Below are positions 36,963 through 46,770 of a DNA stretch of 64,000 nt, one piece after another. Within the stretch, counting starts at the first letter, position 1. Every line of letters starts with the position of its first letter. The stretch is taken from positions 27,532,501-27,596,500 of the forward strand of contig CM029118.1 in assembly GCA_016859345.1 (NCBI GenBank). Reading direction: 5' to 3'. Source of the DNA: Istiophorus platypterus (Eukaryota; Chordata; Actinopteri; Istiophoriformes; Istiophoridae). The position numbers and the translations under genes were made by a program. Under the pieces are notes generated by a model that saw only the letters and a list, made by a program, of their open reading frames with translations, was not told the origin of the DNA and did no database searches.

Positions 36963-39378
36963 GTGCACAGCCACTTTAGACATTCTTTCTTTCTTTTCTT
37001 TCTTTTTGCTGTTGTTTAGGATGATTAGGATTTTATTCTATAACTACCGCATTCAAGACTATTGGATACTTTTTCCATTGTCCACAGGTGTGCACACAAA
37101 TTAGATACCCAGATCTTAATTCTCTCTATTCTACTTGCTCTGTTTATTGTTATTGTATAATTAGCAGAGAGCTACTTTCTCTAAATCATCATGTAACTTT
37201 CTTTGCAGACAAATACAATGTCTTGGAGACACGAAAGCAGCAGAAAATAGTATGAGAAACAAATGGAGGTGGAAGTTGGGGGAATGGCAAAAACAAGTGA
37301 CCTGGTGTGTTTGTAAAGCTTGAAACACACATATGAACCAAAGTCACTGTAGGGTAGCAGTGGGAAGAAAGTTGGTGCAAGCACAAACAGCTATTTTTGA
37401 ATTTGAGCAGATTTAAAAACATGAGCAAGAGTTCCTGTGCACAGCTTTTCAACTACTGTTGAATTTGTAGCATGTATGTAAGTACTCACAGCAACAATTT
37501 TAAAGGAAATGATCAACATTACTTTTAATATCCTCGTAAGTTCACGAATATAAGTTTGGGGGGACAGTACAAGAAGGAAAAAGTAAAAGTCATGTATAAG
37601 GTCAACTACAAATTACTGCGAGAAAGCATCAAAATTTGTCTGAACAGAGAGTGAGCCATTAAGATTTGAGAGGAATATGCGTGTTTAAGAAAAGAAGGAT
37701 CAGGACTAACATAAACAGTTATTCTATTTCTTTTACAGGGCTGATTCTATGGAACAGCTATATAAAGAAACTGAAAAAGTCTGGTAAGTGTTAAAAATAT
37801 TAAATTTGATGGACAAATGTTTGAGAGGAATGGAAAAATATCTGTAGTGTAGTAAAGATACTGTAAAATACATCTTATGCTACTTTTGACATCAAATAGC
37901 ATGTGTTTTCTACAGGGTAGGCACAATTAGCTTCAGCTTCAGCCAATACCTTTAACATCTTGCGTTGTTTTCTTCTGCTGTTTTGTTAAGAGCAAAATTT
38001 GGGGATTTTTTCTTTCTTTGCTTTATTATAGAATCACAATTCAGTCATTATTAAGAGAACTAAGTACATTTCTGTTCCAACTAAAAAAAAAAACAAAACA
38101 ATTTTTATTGAAAACATCCCTCCTGGTCCTTCAGCCATTGAGGTTTATGGGACATGAAAAAGTTTTATCTCTCCACTGAGACTTGAGACTTGGAATGTCC
38201 TTATCCACAGCTAAATCCATTTTCATGAAGTGTGTGGTGGGAATGTGTATTGTGATGCAACAGCAGGCTGGAGAAAACAATACAGCCAATTGTCTCCCTT
38301 CCGCTCGTCCCATGTGAACATGTTCATTCTCCAGCCCAGACTTATCACAGCTCTCCTCTGCCGGTGGCCCCTGGGCTTAAAGCCACTGGAGCCTGTAGGC
38401 CTGCAGCCTTAGTGCACCTGATTCCTCATGCCCCTGAAGACCAGAGTCCTCCATTTGTCACTGGTAAACATGCCGAAGAGCTGGTGTGTGCTTCTCGTGA
38501 AAAAAAGAGAGGGTGGAACTGGGAAGAAACAAAGAGGACACAAATATCTGCATATTTCTCAGAGAAGTGAGTTTGTACAAGCCCAGGCACATGTTTGCCA
38601 AGCAAAATGTGTTTTTTAACTCTGCTTTTTTCAATGAGAGAGAGTGTGGCATATTTTACTGTATGTCATATTATGTTCAGCATTTTAGTGCCTTATGTTT
38701 GATTTATTGGATTCACAGAGCTAAAATAATAACCTATTATGTAGAGAGGACAGGTGGAGTGATATTTATGACACAACCTTACACAGAGTCATTATAAATC
38801 CATTGAATACCATTGTGTCACAAACCCCTCATGGAAACTCAGCCAATGCGTTTTAAAAACTATTTTTAAATACCCATGCTCAATGGGAAAGTTGATGAAT
38901 GGCCTTTCTTATGCTTTTGGAAGGTGACGGGTAGGAGGTTGGGTGGGGGGGGGTCTGGGGGTGGAAGAGCAGGAGAGATCCTGATGAAATTACAGGATGG
39001 ATTGATTGATCTCCATGGATGCATGTTGCAATGGAGGAAAGCAGTTAAAACTGATGCATCTAGATTAGTGTCAGAGGAGCTGCTGAAGGACAATGGGAGC
39101 CATCGCCAGGAGACGTGACCTTCTCAGCATATGCACCCCCCAGTCCACCAGACCACGCTTCATGGCAGTAAACCAAGAGCTGGGGAAATTTTGTCACTGC
39201 CAGAAGAAAAAAAAAAAGAAAGGACAATATGAGGCAGGAATGGAACAGCAGATGTTTCAATTCATATTCAATAGCATGGTTTTCCATTATGGAGTGGAAA
39301 TGAATAGTTACAAGAGAACTGGTAACACAGAGATGAAGTTGGTGGTGTGGTAAAGGCTGTGCGGTAATATGCACTGAT

Positions 39379-39380
<2 letters not shown>
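36963..39380. other. non-coding stretch with one candidate microexon
   Basis: A CTTT-rich run lies at 36984-37007 and a poly-A at 38083-38094. The candidate exon 37739-37783 is described separately. The strip 39000-39115 has GGATTGATTGATCTCC and GATGCATGTTGCAATGG, which have a regulatory look. Overlapping short frames at 38364-38797 have no domains. Confidence 0.5.
37739..37783 (+). CDS. candidate microexon (45 nt) with strong splice sites
   Basis: The upstream tract TATTCTATTTCTTTTACAG is a near-ideal acceptor and the downstream CTG|GTAAGTG is a near-ideal donor. The 45-nt segment is a multiple of three. In its only coding-like frame it supplies one base to the previous codon, 14 codons reading ADSMEQLYKETEKV, and two bases to the next, so both flanking introns would be phase 2 and the exon could be skipped in frame. 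The peptide is charged and helix-like, as in a coiled-coil insert. I do not recognise the protein and no partner exon is visible in the window. If real, this region is a large intron of a plus-strand gene; a chance match is quite possible. Confidence 0.25.
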
Positions 39381-39443
<63 letters not shown>

Positions 39444-39457
39444 AGACATACACACAT
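39381..39457. repeat. (CA)n microsatellite
   Basis: A pure CA run of about 55 bp followed by CAAACACACAGACATACACA. Frames across it (Cys-Val repeats on the minus strand) are artefacts. Confidence 0.95.
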
Positions 39458-40258
39458 ATTTGGCTTGAATTTCCTCATGCTTTCCAGGATCTATTACATT
39501 TACACCCATTTTATTTGCTGGCACAGTGGACATGTAGATTAAGGCCAGTGAATGGTGAATATCAGAAAAACAAAAATCCTCCAGGAAAAAAGGGAGAAAC
39601 AACATTAGAAATAGTTACACTTTTGTGACTCAGATGTGACTCAGGATATCTAGCTGTTGTGTATATATATATGTGTGCGTGTTTGTTTCTTGGTTGATAT
39701 GCATTTTCATACCTGACTTTCTATTCCCTTCCTTGCACATGCTCTGTGTATTTGGAGTATTACCAAGAGGTGACCCACTGTCCCCTATCTTATGCAGTGA
39801 GCACTCCATAAAGGGAAAAGTGCCTGGCTCCAGAAATGTGAATGTTACAGATTTTTATAAACTGGTGTGTATGCTGTGATAATCAAGAAAAGCTTGAGTA
39901 ATCTCATACAGATGTGCTGTAAATAAACATGTCCTAGAATTGATAATGGATTTTCACTTGTGCCAGAAAAATGAATAAATAAATAAATAAATAATTTAAA
40001 AAAAAATCTAGGACCCCCTGCATCTATGATGAACAAATATTAAAGATAATATACATTATATCAGGGGATACAGTATCTTCTGCAAGCATACACTCAGTCT
40101 GAATGAAAGTTTTGCCTTAGGTCTCTTTTCAACACGTAGCTCAATAATAGCTGCTAGACTTTTGTTAATTATATTGATTGATTTTCTTTTTGTAAAACAT
40201 GGCTAATAGCATTGTCCTGGACTGAGAAAAATACTTCTGCAAACAAGGAGAATTAAGA
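39458..40258. other. non-coding stretch
   Basis: Unique sequence with a TA/TG strip at 39662-39680 and an AAAT run at 39973-39994. Nothing recognised. Confidence 0.5.
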
Positions 40259-40704
40259 GCATCTGTCATGACCCCCCCCCCCTTTTATGACTTAATGTCT
40301 GAACTATGTTTATTCATTTCCTGTTTTATTTTGAAATCACTGTCATTATGTATTCATGTGTTTTCCTGCCAGTTTTAATCGTCACCTATGTATCATCGGT
40401 TAAGTAGTTCTCATTGTATTTATTAAAATATTTATTGTATTCATGTCCCGGTCCCTTGTGTTTTGCCTACTTTACCTGTGTATTGATTTTCCACAGTTTA
40501 TTGGACTTTCTCACCCATGCATCTTTTGGATTGTTTGCATTTTTGGGTCTGTCTCCACTGGTTTTTGACCCCTGCCCGCATCCCCATCCAATAAGCTTTT
40601 GTTCCTCTTTGTTTATAATAAATCACTGAACAGCATAAGCTCTGCTTTGGCATCTGCATTTGGGCCTTATTCCCTGTGTTCTGTTTACCATGCTTGACAG
40701 CATC
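40259..40704 (+). mobile_element. solo LTR of an LTR retrotransposon, 436 bp, with 5-bp target-site duplication
   Basis: The element spans 40264-40699. It begins TGTCATGACC and ends GCTTGACA, giving the expected TG...CA termini with a 5-bp inverted TGTCA/TGACA. It is flanked on both sides by the identical pentamer GCATC (40259-40263 and 40700-40704), the length of duplication made by Ty3/gypsy and similar integrases. An AATAAA at 40617-40622 followed by a T/G-rich strip fits the R-U5 part of an LTR and gives plus orientation. No gag or pol lies next to it, so it is best read as the product of recombination between two LTRs. A C-run of 11-12 near 40271 is later slippage. The short frame 40414-40629 is not a gene. 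The superfamily (probably Ty3/gypsy) is inferred from the sequence style. Confidence 0.85.
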
Positions 40705-42159
40705 ACACAAGGGCCTTATAATAAACTTATATGTAAGCTACAGTAGCCCTTTACACGATTTCCCTTTTATGATTTAGCCTGACAGTGACTTTATTGGACT
40801 GGTCACATATTTAAATAATTACAGAATCAACCCAAGAGGATGGAAATCTTAGATCATAGGTGTTTAGGGAGCCTGCTTTGGATGTTACATTCATGATTCA
40901 CAAGCTTCATCATGCCACGGGCTAGGACAACTTTCCTAGAAATAATCTCACAAGTATCCTTATGTAACAGCCAGGACAACCCCTGATAGCTTCGAAAATG
41001 TAATATTCATTAATGCATTTGTGTGACTGCTGTGAAATGCTCTCAAGCCCTGTGGTTCTGTATGCTTAGGAAGGAACACTGATTAGTGAGACTGGGGAAC
41101 AATGTGCTGATTTGGTGCTTTGTAAAGGCCTTTTCATTGCCTTGTAGTGAAATCTATAGCCACTCCTCCTCACTATATCCAGTATGGCCAGTGGCCATAC
41201 AGAATTTGAACAGCCACTTGGTTTCGTGGAAGTGGCTGATAAAGGCCACAAATACAGCACTACTAGTTATGGTAGTTGTGGTATTATATTGTGATACTGT
41301 ATTTATCAATTGATGTATAATCATGTTTGATAATTTCTTAAGTACCTCTTTTGGTGAGTATTAGTGGTTATCCAGTTCTAAATTCATGTGAGCAAAGAAA
41401 TATTATCAAAAATCGCTTAGAAGTACATTGCATTTAAATATCTTCATTATGTGATCCTTTGATCCACTGTATCTCATCAACTCCAAAAAAATACAAGCAG
41501 TTGGACAACCCTTAGCTTACAATCAAAGTAGTCTTTCTGAGAAAATCCATATGACAAAAGATAATGGCCTGTGGACTACCCAGCGTCCTCATAAATCTTG
41601 GGGTTTACCTATCCTCTCTGCTTGGAGCACAATATTTGACGCACACCTGATAATCCCTCATTCAACATTAACCAGTGTTTTAAGAGTACTCTCTGTGCCC
41701 TCTTCTCACTTCCCTTGAACATTTCTTCGATCATTTTCTCTGAGATTCCAGGGCTGATGTCTGCCACTGATAAAGCCTGATCTGTGGTAATTACACAGGG
41801 TAAGGGAATTGGATCTGTCTCTGGCTCTAAACTGTAATTCTACTTTGCCTTGTCCCCTTTTCTGGTGATGAGACTCATTACAATGCCTGATACATCCCCT
41901 TTTGTCCTAAGCAGTAATCACCCAGAACGCTTGTACATTTCAACTTCTATTCATGTGTCAGGGCTGCAGTTCATCCATGCTAACTACTCAGACGCTGTGG
42001 CTCTCACTTCAAAAAGAAGCGTTGGTGGACAAGAACTGAGATAAACAGAGAAAGACTGTATGTAAAAAGAATAGAACATATATGTTCAAAGAGAAATGAG
42101 TTGTCAACTTTTTTTCAATTAAAATATATATATTTTTTATGCATGTAATTTACAGTGAG
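40705..42159. other. non-coding stretch
   Basis: No gene seen. The strip 41640-41900 (CCTGATAATCCCTCATTC, GGTAATTACACAGGG, CTGTAATTCTAC) is repeat-free with homeodomain-like sites and might be regulatory. The rest is unremarkable. Confidence 0.45.
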
Positions 42160-42310
42160 ACAGGCTGGATGGTGGGGATACACAGCTAAAGACTATGTGC
42201 CTGACACATGAGCCTTGGTTTCACCTCCTGATTCTGACAACAACACTTTGGTTAAGGTCAGGGAAATATTGTGGTTTTAGTCAAATGCTAATGAAATAAA
42301 AACACTGTCC
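42160..42310. repeat. dispersed repeat family F, copy 3
   Basis: GGTTTCACCTCCTGATTCTG and CAACACTTTGGTTAAGGTCA, then GGGAAATATTGTGGTTTTAG, match the style of family F (GGTTAAGG...GGAAA...TGGTT). A complementary-style piece, GGACTCGGGATGGCAACCCC, lies at 43648. The name is unknown to me; the assignment is by pattern. Confidence 0.4.
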
Positions 42311-42381
42311 AGTGTTTTGACCATCCATTCAATAGGTGGATTAACACAAATGTAAACCTTGGGGTGGGTGACACTAAAAGA

Positions 42382-42532
42382 AAGGTCAAGAGATCACTAG
42401 TCATGAATTCATCCTTCAGGGCCCATGAATGTATATATAAAATTTAATTCAAATTTTCTTAACAATATATTTCTACATGGATCAAAGTGGTGGACTGACC
42501 AATGAACTGACAGACAAACATGGGTATCCCTC
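42382..42532 (-). repeat. dispersed fish repeat family A, copy 4
   Basis: AGGTCAAGAGATCACTAGTC, ATGAATTCATCCTTCAGGGC and CCATGAATGTATATAT are followed, after a short AT-rich interval, by ATGGATCAAAGTGGTGGACT and GACAGACAAACATGGG. The order matches the copy at 15513-15710. It abuts the LINE remnant at about 42532. Confidence 0.65.
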
Positions 42533-43620
42533 TATTTTAATTCTCCTTGCACACATCACAGCCTTTCTACACAATGGACAAAATTGTCTTAATCAGCCAT
42601 CTGAAAAACCTATATCGGCATCATGGATGTGTCTCTGGATTGGTTCATGTCTTATCTGTCCAAGAGTCCCTTCTCTGCCAAGCTATGGGGATGCCTTCTC
42701 TCCACAGACATAATACTAATCTTGCTGAAAGCAAGAATTGCATGTCCAAAAAATTCCTGCACTTGAATGACTCAAAATCAGAAATGATTAAAATCACTCC
42801 TTCTAGTCCTCGCCCTAGCAGCATAATTATCACTCTCGTCTGGGTGCTTTATCTGGGGGCCTGGGAACTTAGGTGTCCCCTTTGACTCAGTCGTCTTTTG
42901 AGGATCAGGTCATTCCTTGCATTTGCATATCTTTAAAAGGTCATCCATGCTTTCATCTCCTCCAGACTCGACTGTTGTAGCACTCCTTATTCAGGTTTCA
43001 GCATGTGAAACATCCAAAGACTTGAACTTATAAGATCACTGAAGCAAAGCCTCCAACACATTCTAGGAGATGCAACCACGTCACTTCAGTCTTTGTTACT
43101 TGTGAGTCTTAAAATTGACTCTAAGATATCACAGCTTGTTTTTAAATGTGCTATAAAAGTTTATACTATTGCTACATAGCCAAAGTTAGCATTATACGTT
43201 GTTTACTTACCAAGAGCTTCAGCCATTGTTGTGTTTACAAGAAGTTAGAATATGCCCTCGGGGCAGCCCTACTCTTTTATCCTGTCCTGATGGACTGAGG
43301 GCAAACTGGGTGCTAAATTGACTCAGTATCACAAAATGGTATTATGAGACAAGATGGGCTGGTTAGCTGCTAACGTCAGTTGAAGAAAGAAGTGATAAAT
43401 GTAAGCGAAACGAGAGTTGACATTAGGGTTGATTGCTACCGCTGGAGACAGCTCTTGGCGAGTAAAGAATGATGTTTGAAGCTGAACTCAGTGTTTCTTC
43501 TAGACTGGTAAGTTAAACAGCTGATAATGCTCATGTTTGGACAACGTTAACTTTAAAGCCCTTGATGGTTTGGCTCTTACTTATACAGTAAGGCTATGTT
43601 TGGGCACTCACAGCACTTGC
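42533..43620 (+). mobile_element. L2/Rex1-type LINE remnant (reverse transcriptase), with nested insertion
   Basis: Conceptual translation in shifting frames gives, in order, the motifs of a Jockey-group non-LTR reverse transcriptase. There is a decayed 'AFDTVDH' block (GCCTTTCTACACAATGGAC, 42561), a 'LDWF-SYLS' block near 42630-42660, then LHLNDSKSEMIKITPSS near 42750, a 'NLGV-FDS' block near 42865, 'IHAF-SSRLDYC' near 42945-42980 and the 'FK-----Y / KAL-GLAP' block. That last block is split: the first half ends at about 43177 and KALDGLAL resumes at about 43553. The segment carrying the catalytic YADD box is missing between about 42690 and 42715. Multiple frameshifts and stops show it is long dead. 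L2 versus Rex1 cannot be decided by eye. Confidence 0.75.
43178..43550. mobile_element. about 370-bp insertion inside the LINE remnant
   Basis: LINE-derived codons stop after GCTATAAAAGTTTA and resume at TTTAAAGCCCTTGATGG, a point that is contiguous in intact elements. The interrupting DNA (from CTATTGCTACATAGCC to GACAACGTTAAC) has no LINE similarity and contains GTTAGCTGCTAACGTCAG. A TTA occurs at both junctions and could be a 3-bp target duplication as made by PIF/Harbinger elements. Terminal inverted repeats are not convincing, so the class is left open. Confidence 0.5.
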
Positions 43621-43624
43621 TTGT

Positions 43625-43745
43625 TAACTAAACGTAACCACAGACAGGACTCGGGATGGCAACCCCGGTCTCTGGTATGACATTTGTGCACATTTTACAC
43701 TCACCAAGCAACCCAACCACATCCTGGTGACTCAGCCGCCCTTAA
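43625..43745. repeat. dispersed repeat family F-like fragment (copy 4)
   Basis: AACGTAACCACAGACAGGAC, then TCGGGATGGCAACCCCGGTC, TCTGGTATGACATTTGTG and ACCAAGCAACCCAACCACAT resemble the 'aggactcgaaccccggtctcc' part of a common fish dispersed repeat. Assignment by pattern memory only. Confidence 0.4.
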
Positions 43746-44165
43746 TAAATGTAGTGCTTCAAAACATGTTAACTATTGCAGTTCAGTTGAATAGGGGCAT
43801 AATTTCTAGGAGACAATGTTACATTAAAGATAAATGGACCTCGCTGTCCAGTTCCTTTAGCTGTCGAATTTCCTGCTATAAAGCATTTTTTAACTTTATC
43901 TTAAAGGATGCTCCATAATTAAAGCTATTATTACTCCAAAAGCATGCTGCTACTGTGGCTGAAAACCTTTGTCTTTCTTTATTTGAAACTGGCGGATATT
44001 GTAGCAAAACCAAATGAAATACATTGTCAGTGAATGTTTTGCAAGTACTTTCTGTATGAACATTTGTGATTGAGGATATATATTCATTAAAAAGGTTTCC
44101 TTTTATGTTTCTAAAAAGCATATAATGGTTTTCCTATGTAGAATATAAATGTAATTTCAAGGTGA
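43746..44165. other. non-coding stretch, nothing recognised
   Basis: AT-rich. The frames 43727-43918 (+) and 43876-44121 (-) have no domain. It could include the decayed 3' tail of the LINE, but I cannot show this. Confidence 0.4.
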
Positions 44166-44340
44166 CAGGATTGAATGAAGACACTGGAGGAGGATGAAAA
44201 CTTGGAAAAAGAGAAAACAACATTGGAAACCAGGAAAAGAGAGGTGCAAGTGACAGAGAGGAGCGAAGACTGAAGAATGAAACTCTAAAGGGTTCATGTT
44301 AGGGAGATAGAGACTGGTAGAGAAAGGAGACAGATCTCAG
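44166..44340 (+). repeat. purine-rich tract
   Basis: On the plus strand A and G strongly dominate for about 170 bp (for example GGAGGAGGATGAAAACTTGG, AAAGAGAAAACAACATTGG, GAGAGGTGCAAGTGACAGAG). It is directly followed by a long CA array. Confidence 0.7.
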
Positions 44341-44358
44341 TCTAATGGCATTACAGCT

Positions 44359-44451
<93 letters not shown>
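44359..44451. repeat. (CA)n microsatellite, about 90 bp
   Basis: An almost pure CA run with one CATACA interruption near 44421 and an AAACAC end. Simple sequence. Confidence 0.95.
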
Positions 44452-44452
<1 letters not shown>

Positions 44453-45299
44453 TTCTCATGAAACTTTTTTTTGCATTGACAGCCTAAAGTCTAGAGTTAG
44501 GAAAAGGGGAAATAATGTGGATATTGAAGAAAATCCAAACACATTCTCTGCCCATAATTGCAACAACACCACCAAACACACAACAGTGTGGTGGAACGTC
44601 CCAAAACAAGCCTCATTTACACCAGCAACCAGTCTCTGGAGAGGAGATGAGCCACAGAGATATCATTTGACACCTACTGCAGCATTGGATCCAAAGTCAT
44701 TATAACTGGAGAGGCAGGAGAAAGTTTGTCAGAAAGCGGACTCATGAGGGAGGTACTCGTACCCATTGTGTCAATCTTTTACCATGGTGATGCTGGTACA
44801 AATTTGTCTTTGTACTGGAAGGTTTATTTGCACATGAATTATACATTAATTCCCCTCTTCCTAAGTCACACAGGCACTGACAGTAGGCAGCAGTAAGTGA
44901 CAAGTCATACCGTAATTGGTATCCTGGCTATTGTTTAAACAATTTGATGCATTTGATAGATGTGAAATGTATGTTAGATTCACACTGTTTGGACAGACAT
45001 TCACCTTTCTCCTCTATAATTCCATACATCCATATAGACAGTTAAGAGTAGACTGTCTTGTACCATCCGTTATTGTTAATTAGTAATTTAAGTGATTTGC
45101 ATTCAAAATGTATGATTTTCAATGCAAAAAAATATCGACTTGGATGAAATACTTTGTTTCTCCCTTTATTAGACCATTCTCTATTCTGTACAATGTCAGC
45201 CTTGAATGTGCAAGAATGAAAGCTATCCAGCAAGCACAGGGGAGAGAGGAAATAAAGGAAACATTGACTTTAATCTGCTCAACTGAGCTGCTGTGATTT

Positions 45300-45545
45300 G
45301 GGTGTTGATTAAACCGCTGCCAGATGACCTAGGGTTTCAGATGAGTGACCGAGGGAGCACTGCAGCTGTTGCTTTTATGCTAAACCCCTCCGTGGAGACG
45401 CCAATTGCTTGTGGGATTAGCACACAGGTCTCCTCCCCTGTTCATTGCTTTTACCTCAGCTGTCTTTCATGACAATCTAGACAGCTCCGCACCTTAGATC
45501 TCAACATTAGGGAAAAGTCGATGCAACGACCTAATTGCTAGGAAT
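45300..45545. promoter_or_regulatory. candidate conserved non-coding block
   Basis: Repeat-free and GC-balanced, with several homeodomain-like sites: GGTGTTGATTAAACCGC, GACGCCAATTGCTTG, TGGGATTAGCACAC (bicoid/OTX-type GGATTA) and CGACCTAATTGCTAGG. The complexity of this 245-bp segment contrasts with its AT-rich neighbours. Enhancer role is inferred. Confidence 0.25.
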
Positions 45546-46539
45546 GTGTGAACCTGTCGATGAAGGGGCGGTGTGTAAAGTTGTACCATCAAAAGCATGT
45601 AATCTTTCAGGGTTTCAACACACCATCACTATGGTACAAACAGGGTGGAAACGATTTCTTTTCCTTATGTCACCACTACAAGTCAACCTGTGTAAATGGA
45701 TAGAAGTAACGGACTCAGTCAATCTAACTTAACACGTTACTGTGTGAAAAATTCTGTCCTCTGCCATCCTACCAAGCCAAAACACAGTAACTACATTTTT
45801 GGTCAAAATTTAGCTCAGACCATAGTCTGACTTTTTGATTAATTTTACGATGATATGAAAAATACCACTGGAATTTATATAACTGTATATTTCCTTAAAA
45901 AAAAAAGGCATGAAAATTTTTCTTTAACTGCAAAACAGAATAAAAAAACAGACAGCGGTAAGAGCACTCTGGCACTGCAGTTCTGCATTTTGACTTTACC
46001 TTTTTGCCCTTGCTGCAGTTAATGTGCTCTGTAATCTGTGGGCCGCTGTCACATAGTACACTGAGAGACAGCAAGAGAGCTTTCAAGTCAAAGATAGCTG
46101 GGGAGCTCTAGCCACAGCTAGGCATAGCCAAAGCCTAAACTAAAGTTACATGCTTATTGTTCCACTACAGTAGCTGTTATCTGTAAATGAAACATATTTT
46201 GAACCACTTGAAACATACAATAACTGATTTATGTATGTATATTTAATTTATTATATTTATTTATTTTTGCCACTTGGCAACAGCAGAAACAAGTTGATAT
46301 GATGAACTTGTTAGCAAACAGCTTGTGTTTTTTACACGTCCTGCAGATACAGAGCAAAATAAGCATTAATCTAAGTTATGTTTCTGGCCGCCTGGCAAGT
46401 ATAAATCCAAATCACTCTCTTACCTATGTTTTAAGTCTCTACCAACTCCTTAGGGAAGTATCAGGCTTAGCTAAACTAATCCTGGAGTTGTGTCTACTTC
46501 ATGCAGCTATAACAAGTTTTACAAACAGATAATCTGGCC

Positions 46540-46770
46540 TTCCAAGTTTGTGAACAGATAATGAATGACCTTGTGTAATGCAAATTGGTAACTCCTTTAT
46601 TAAGCCTAATCTAATTAAGATCCCCCTTCACACACTATTAAGGGAAGCCAATAAACAAATGCGGGGTATAAGAGATTTGGCATGGGAGCATAATCATAAA
46701 CACGTCTTTAATTTCACAGCAACATGGCAGTGTTGATTGCCGCCATGCTGCTGGCCATATGTCCTTGAAA
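46540..46770. promoter_or_regulatory. candidate conserved non-coding block with POU, homeodomain and YY1-like sites
   Basis: It contains an exact octamer ATGCAAAT (46578-46585, POU/Oct type), the paired site TAATCTAATTAAGATC (about 46607), an inverted CCAAT (AGCCAATAAAC), CGTCTTTAATTTCACAG and TTGATTGCCGCCATGCTG (GCCGCCAT resembles YY1). No repeat or ORF explains the segment. This is the best enhancer-like block in the window by eye. Conservation and activity are untested. Confidence 0.28.

Noticed and set aside
42477..42885. ORFs of 78 and 112 codons as a possible host gene
   Set aside because: The residues match LINE reverse transcriptase blocks in two frames, so they belong to a decayed transposon.
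43505..43520. TTTCTTCTAG followed after 4 nt by GTAAGTT
   Set aside because: Four bases is too short for an exon, and the site lies inside the insertion in the LINE.
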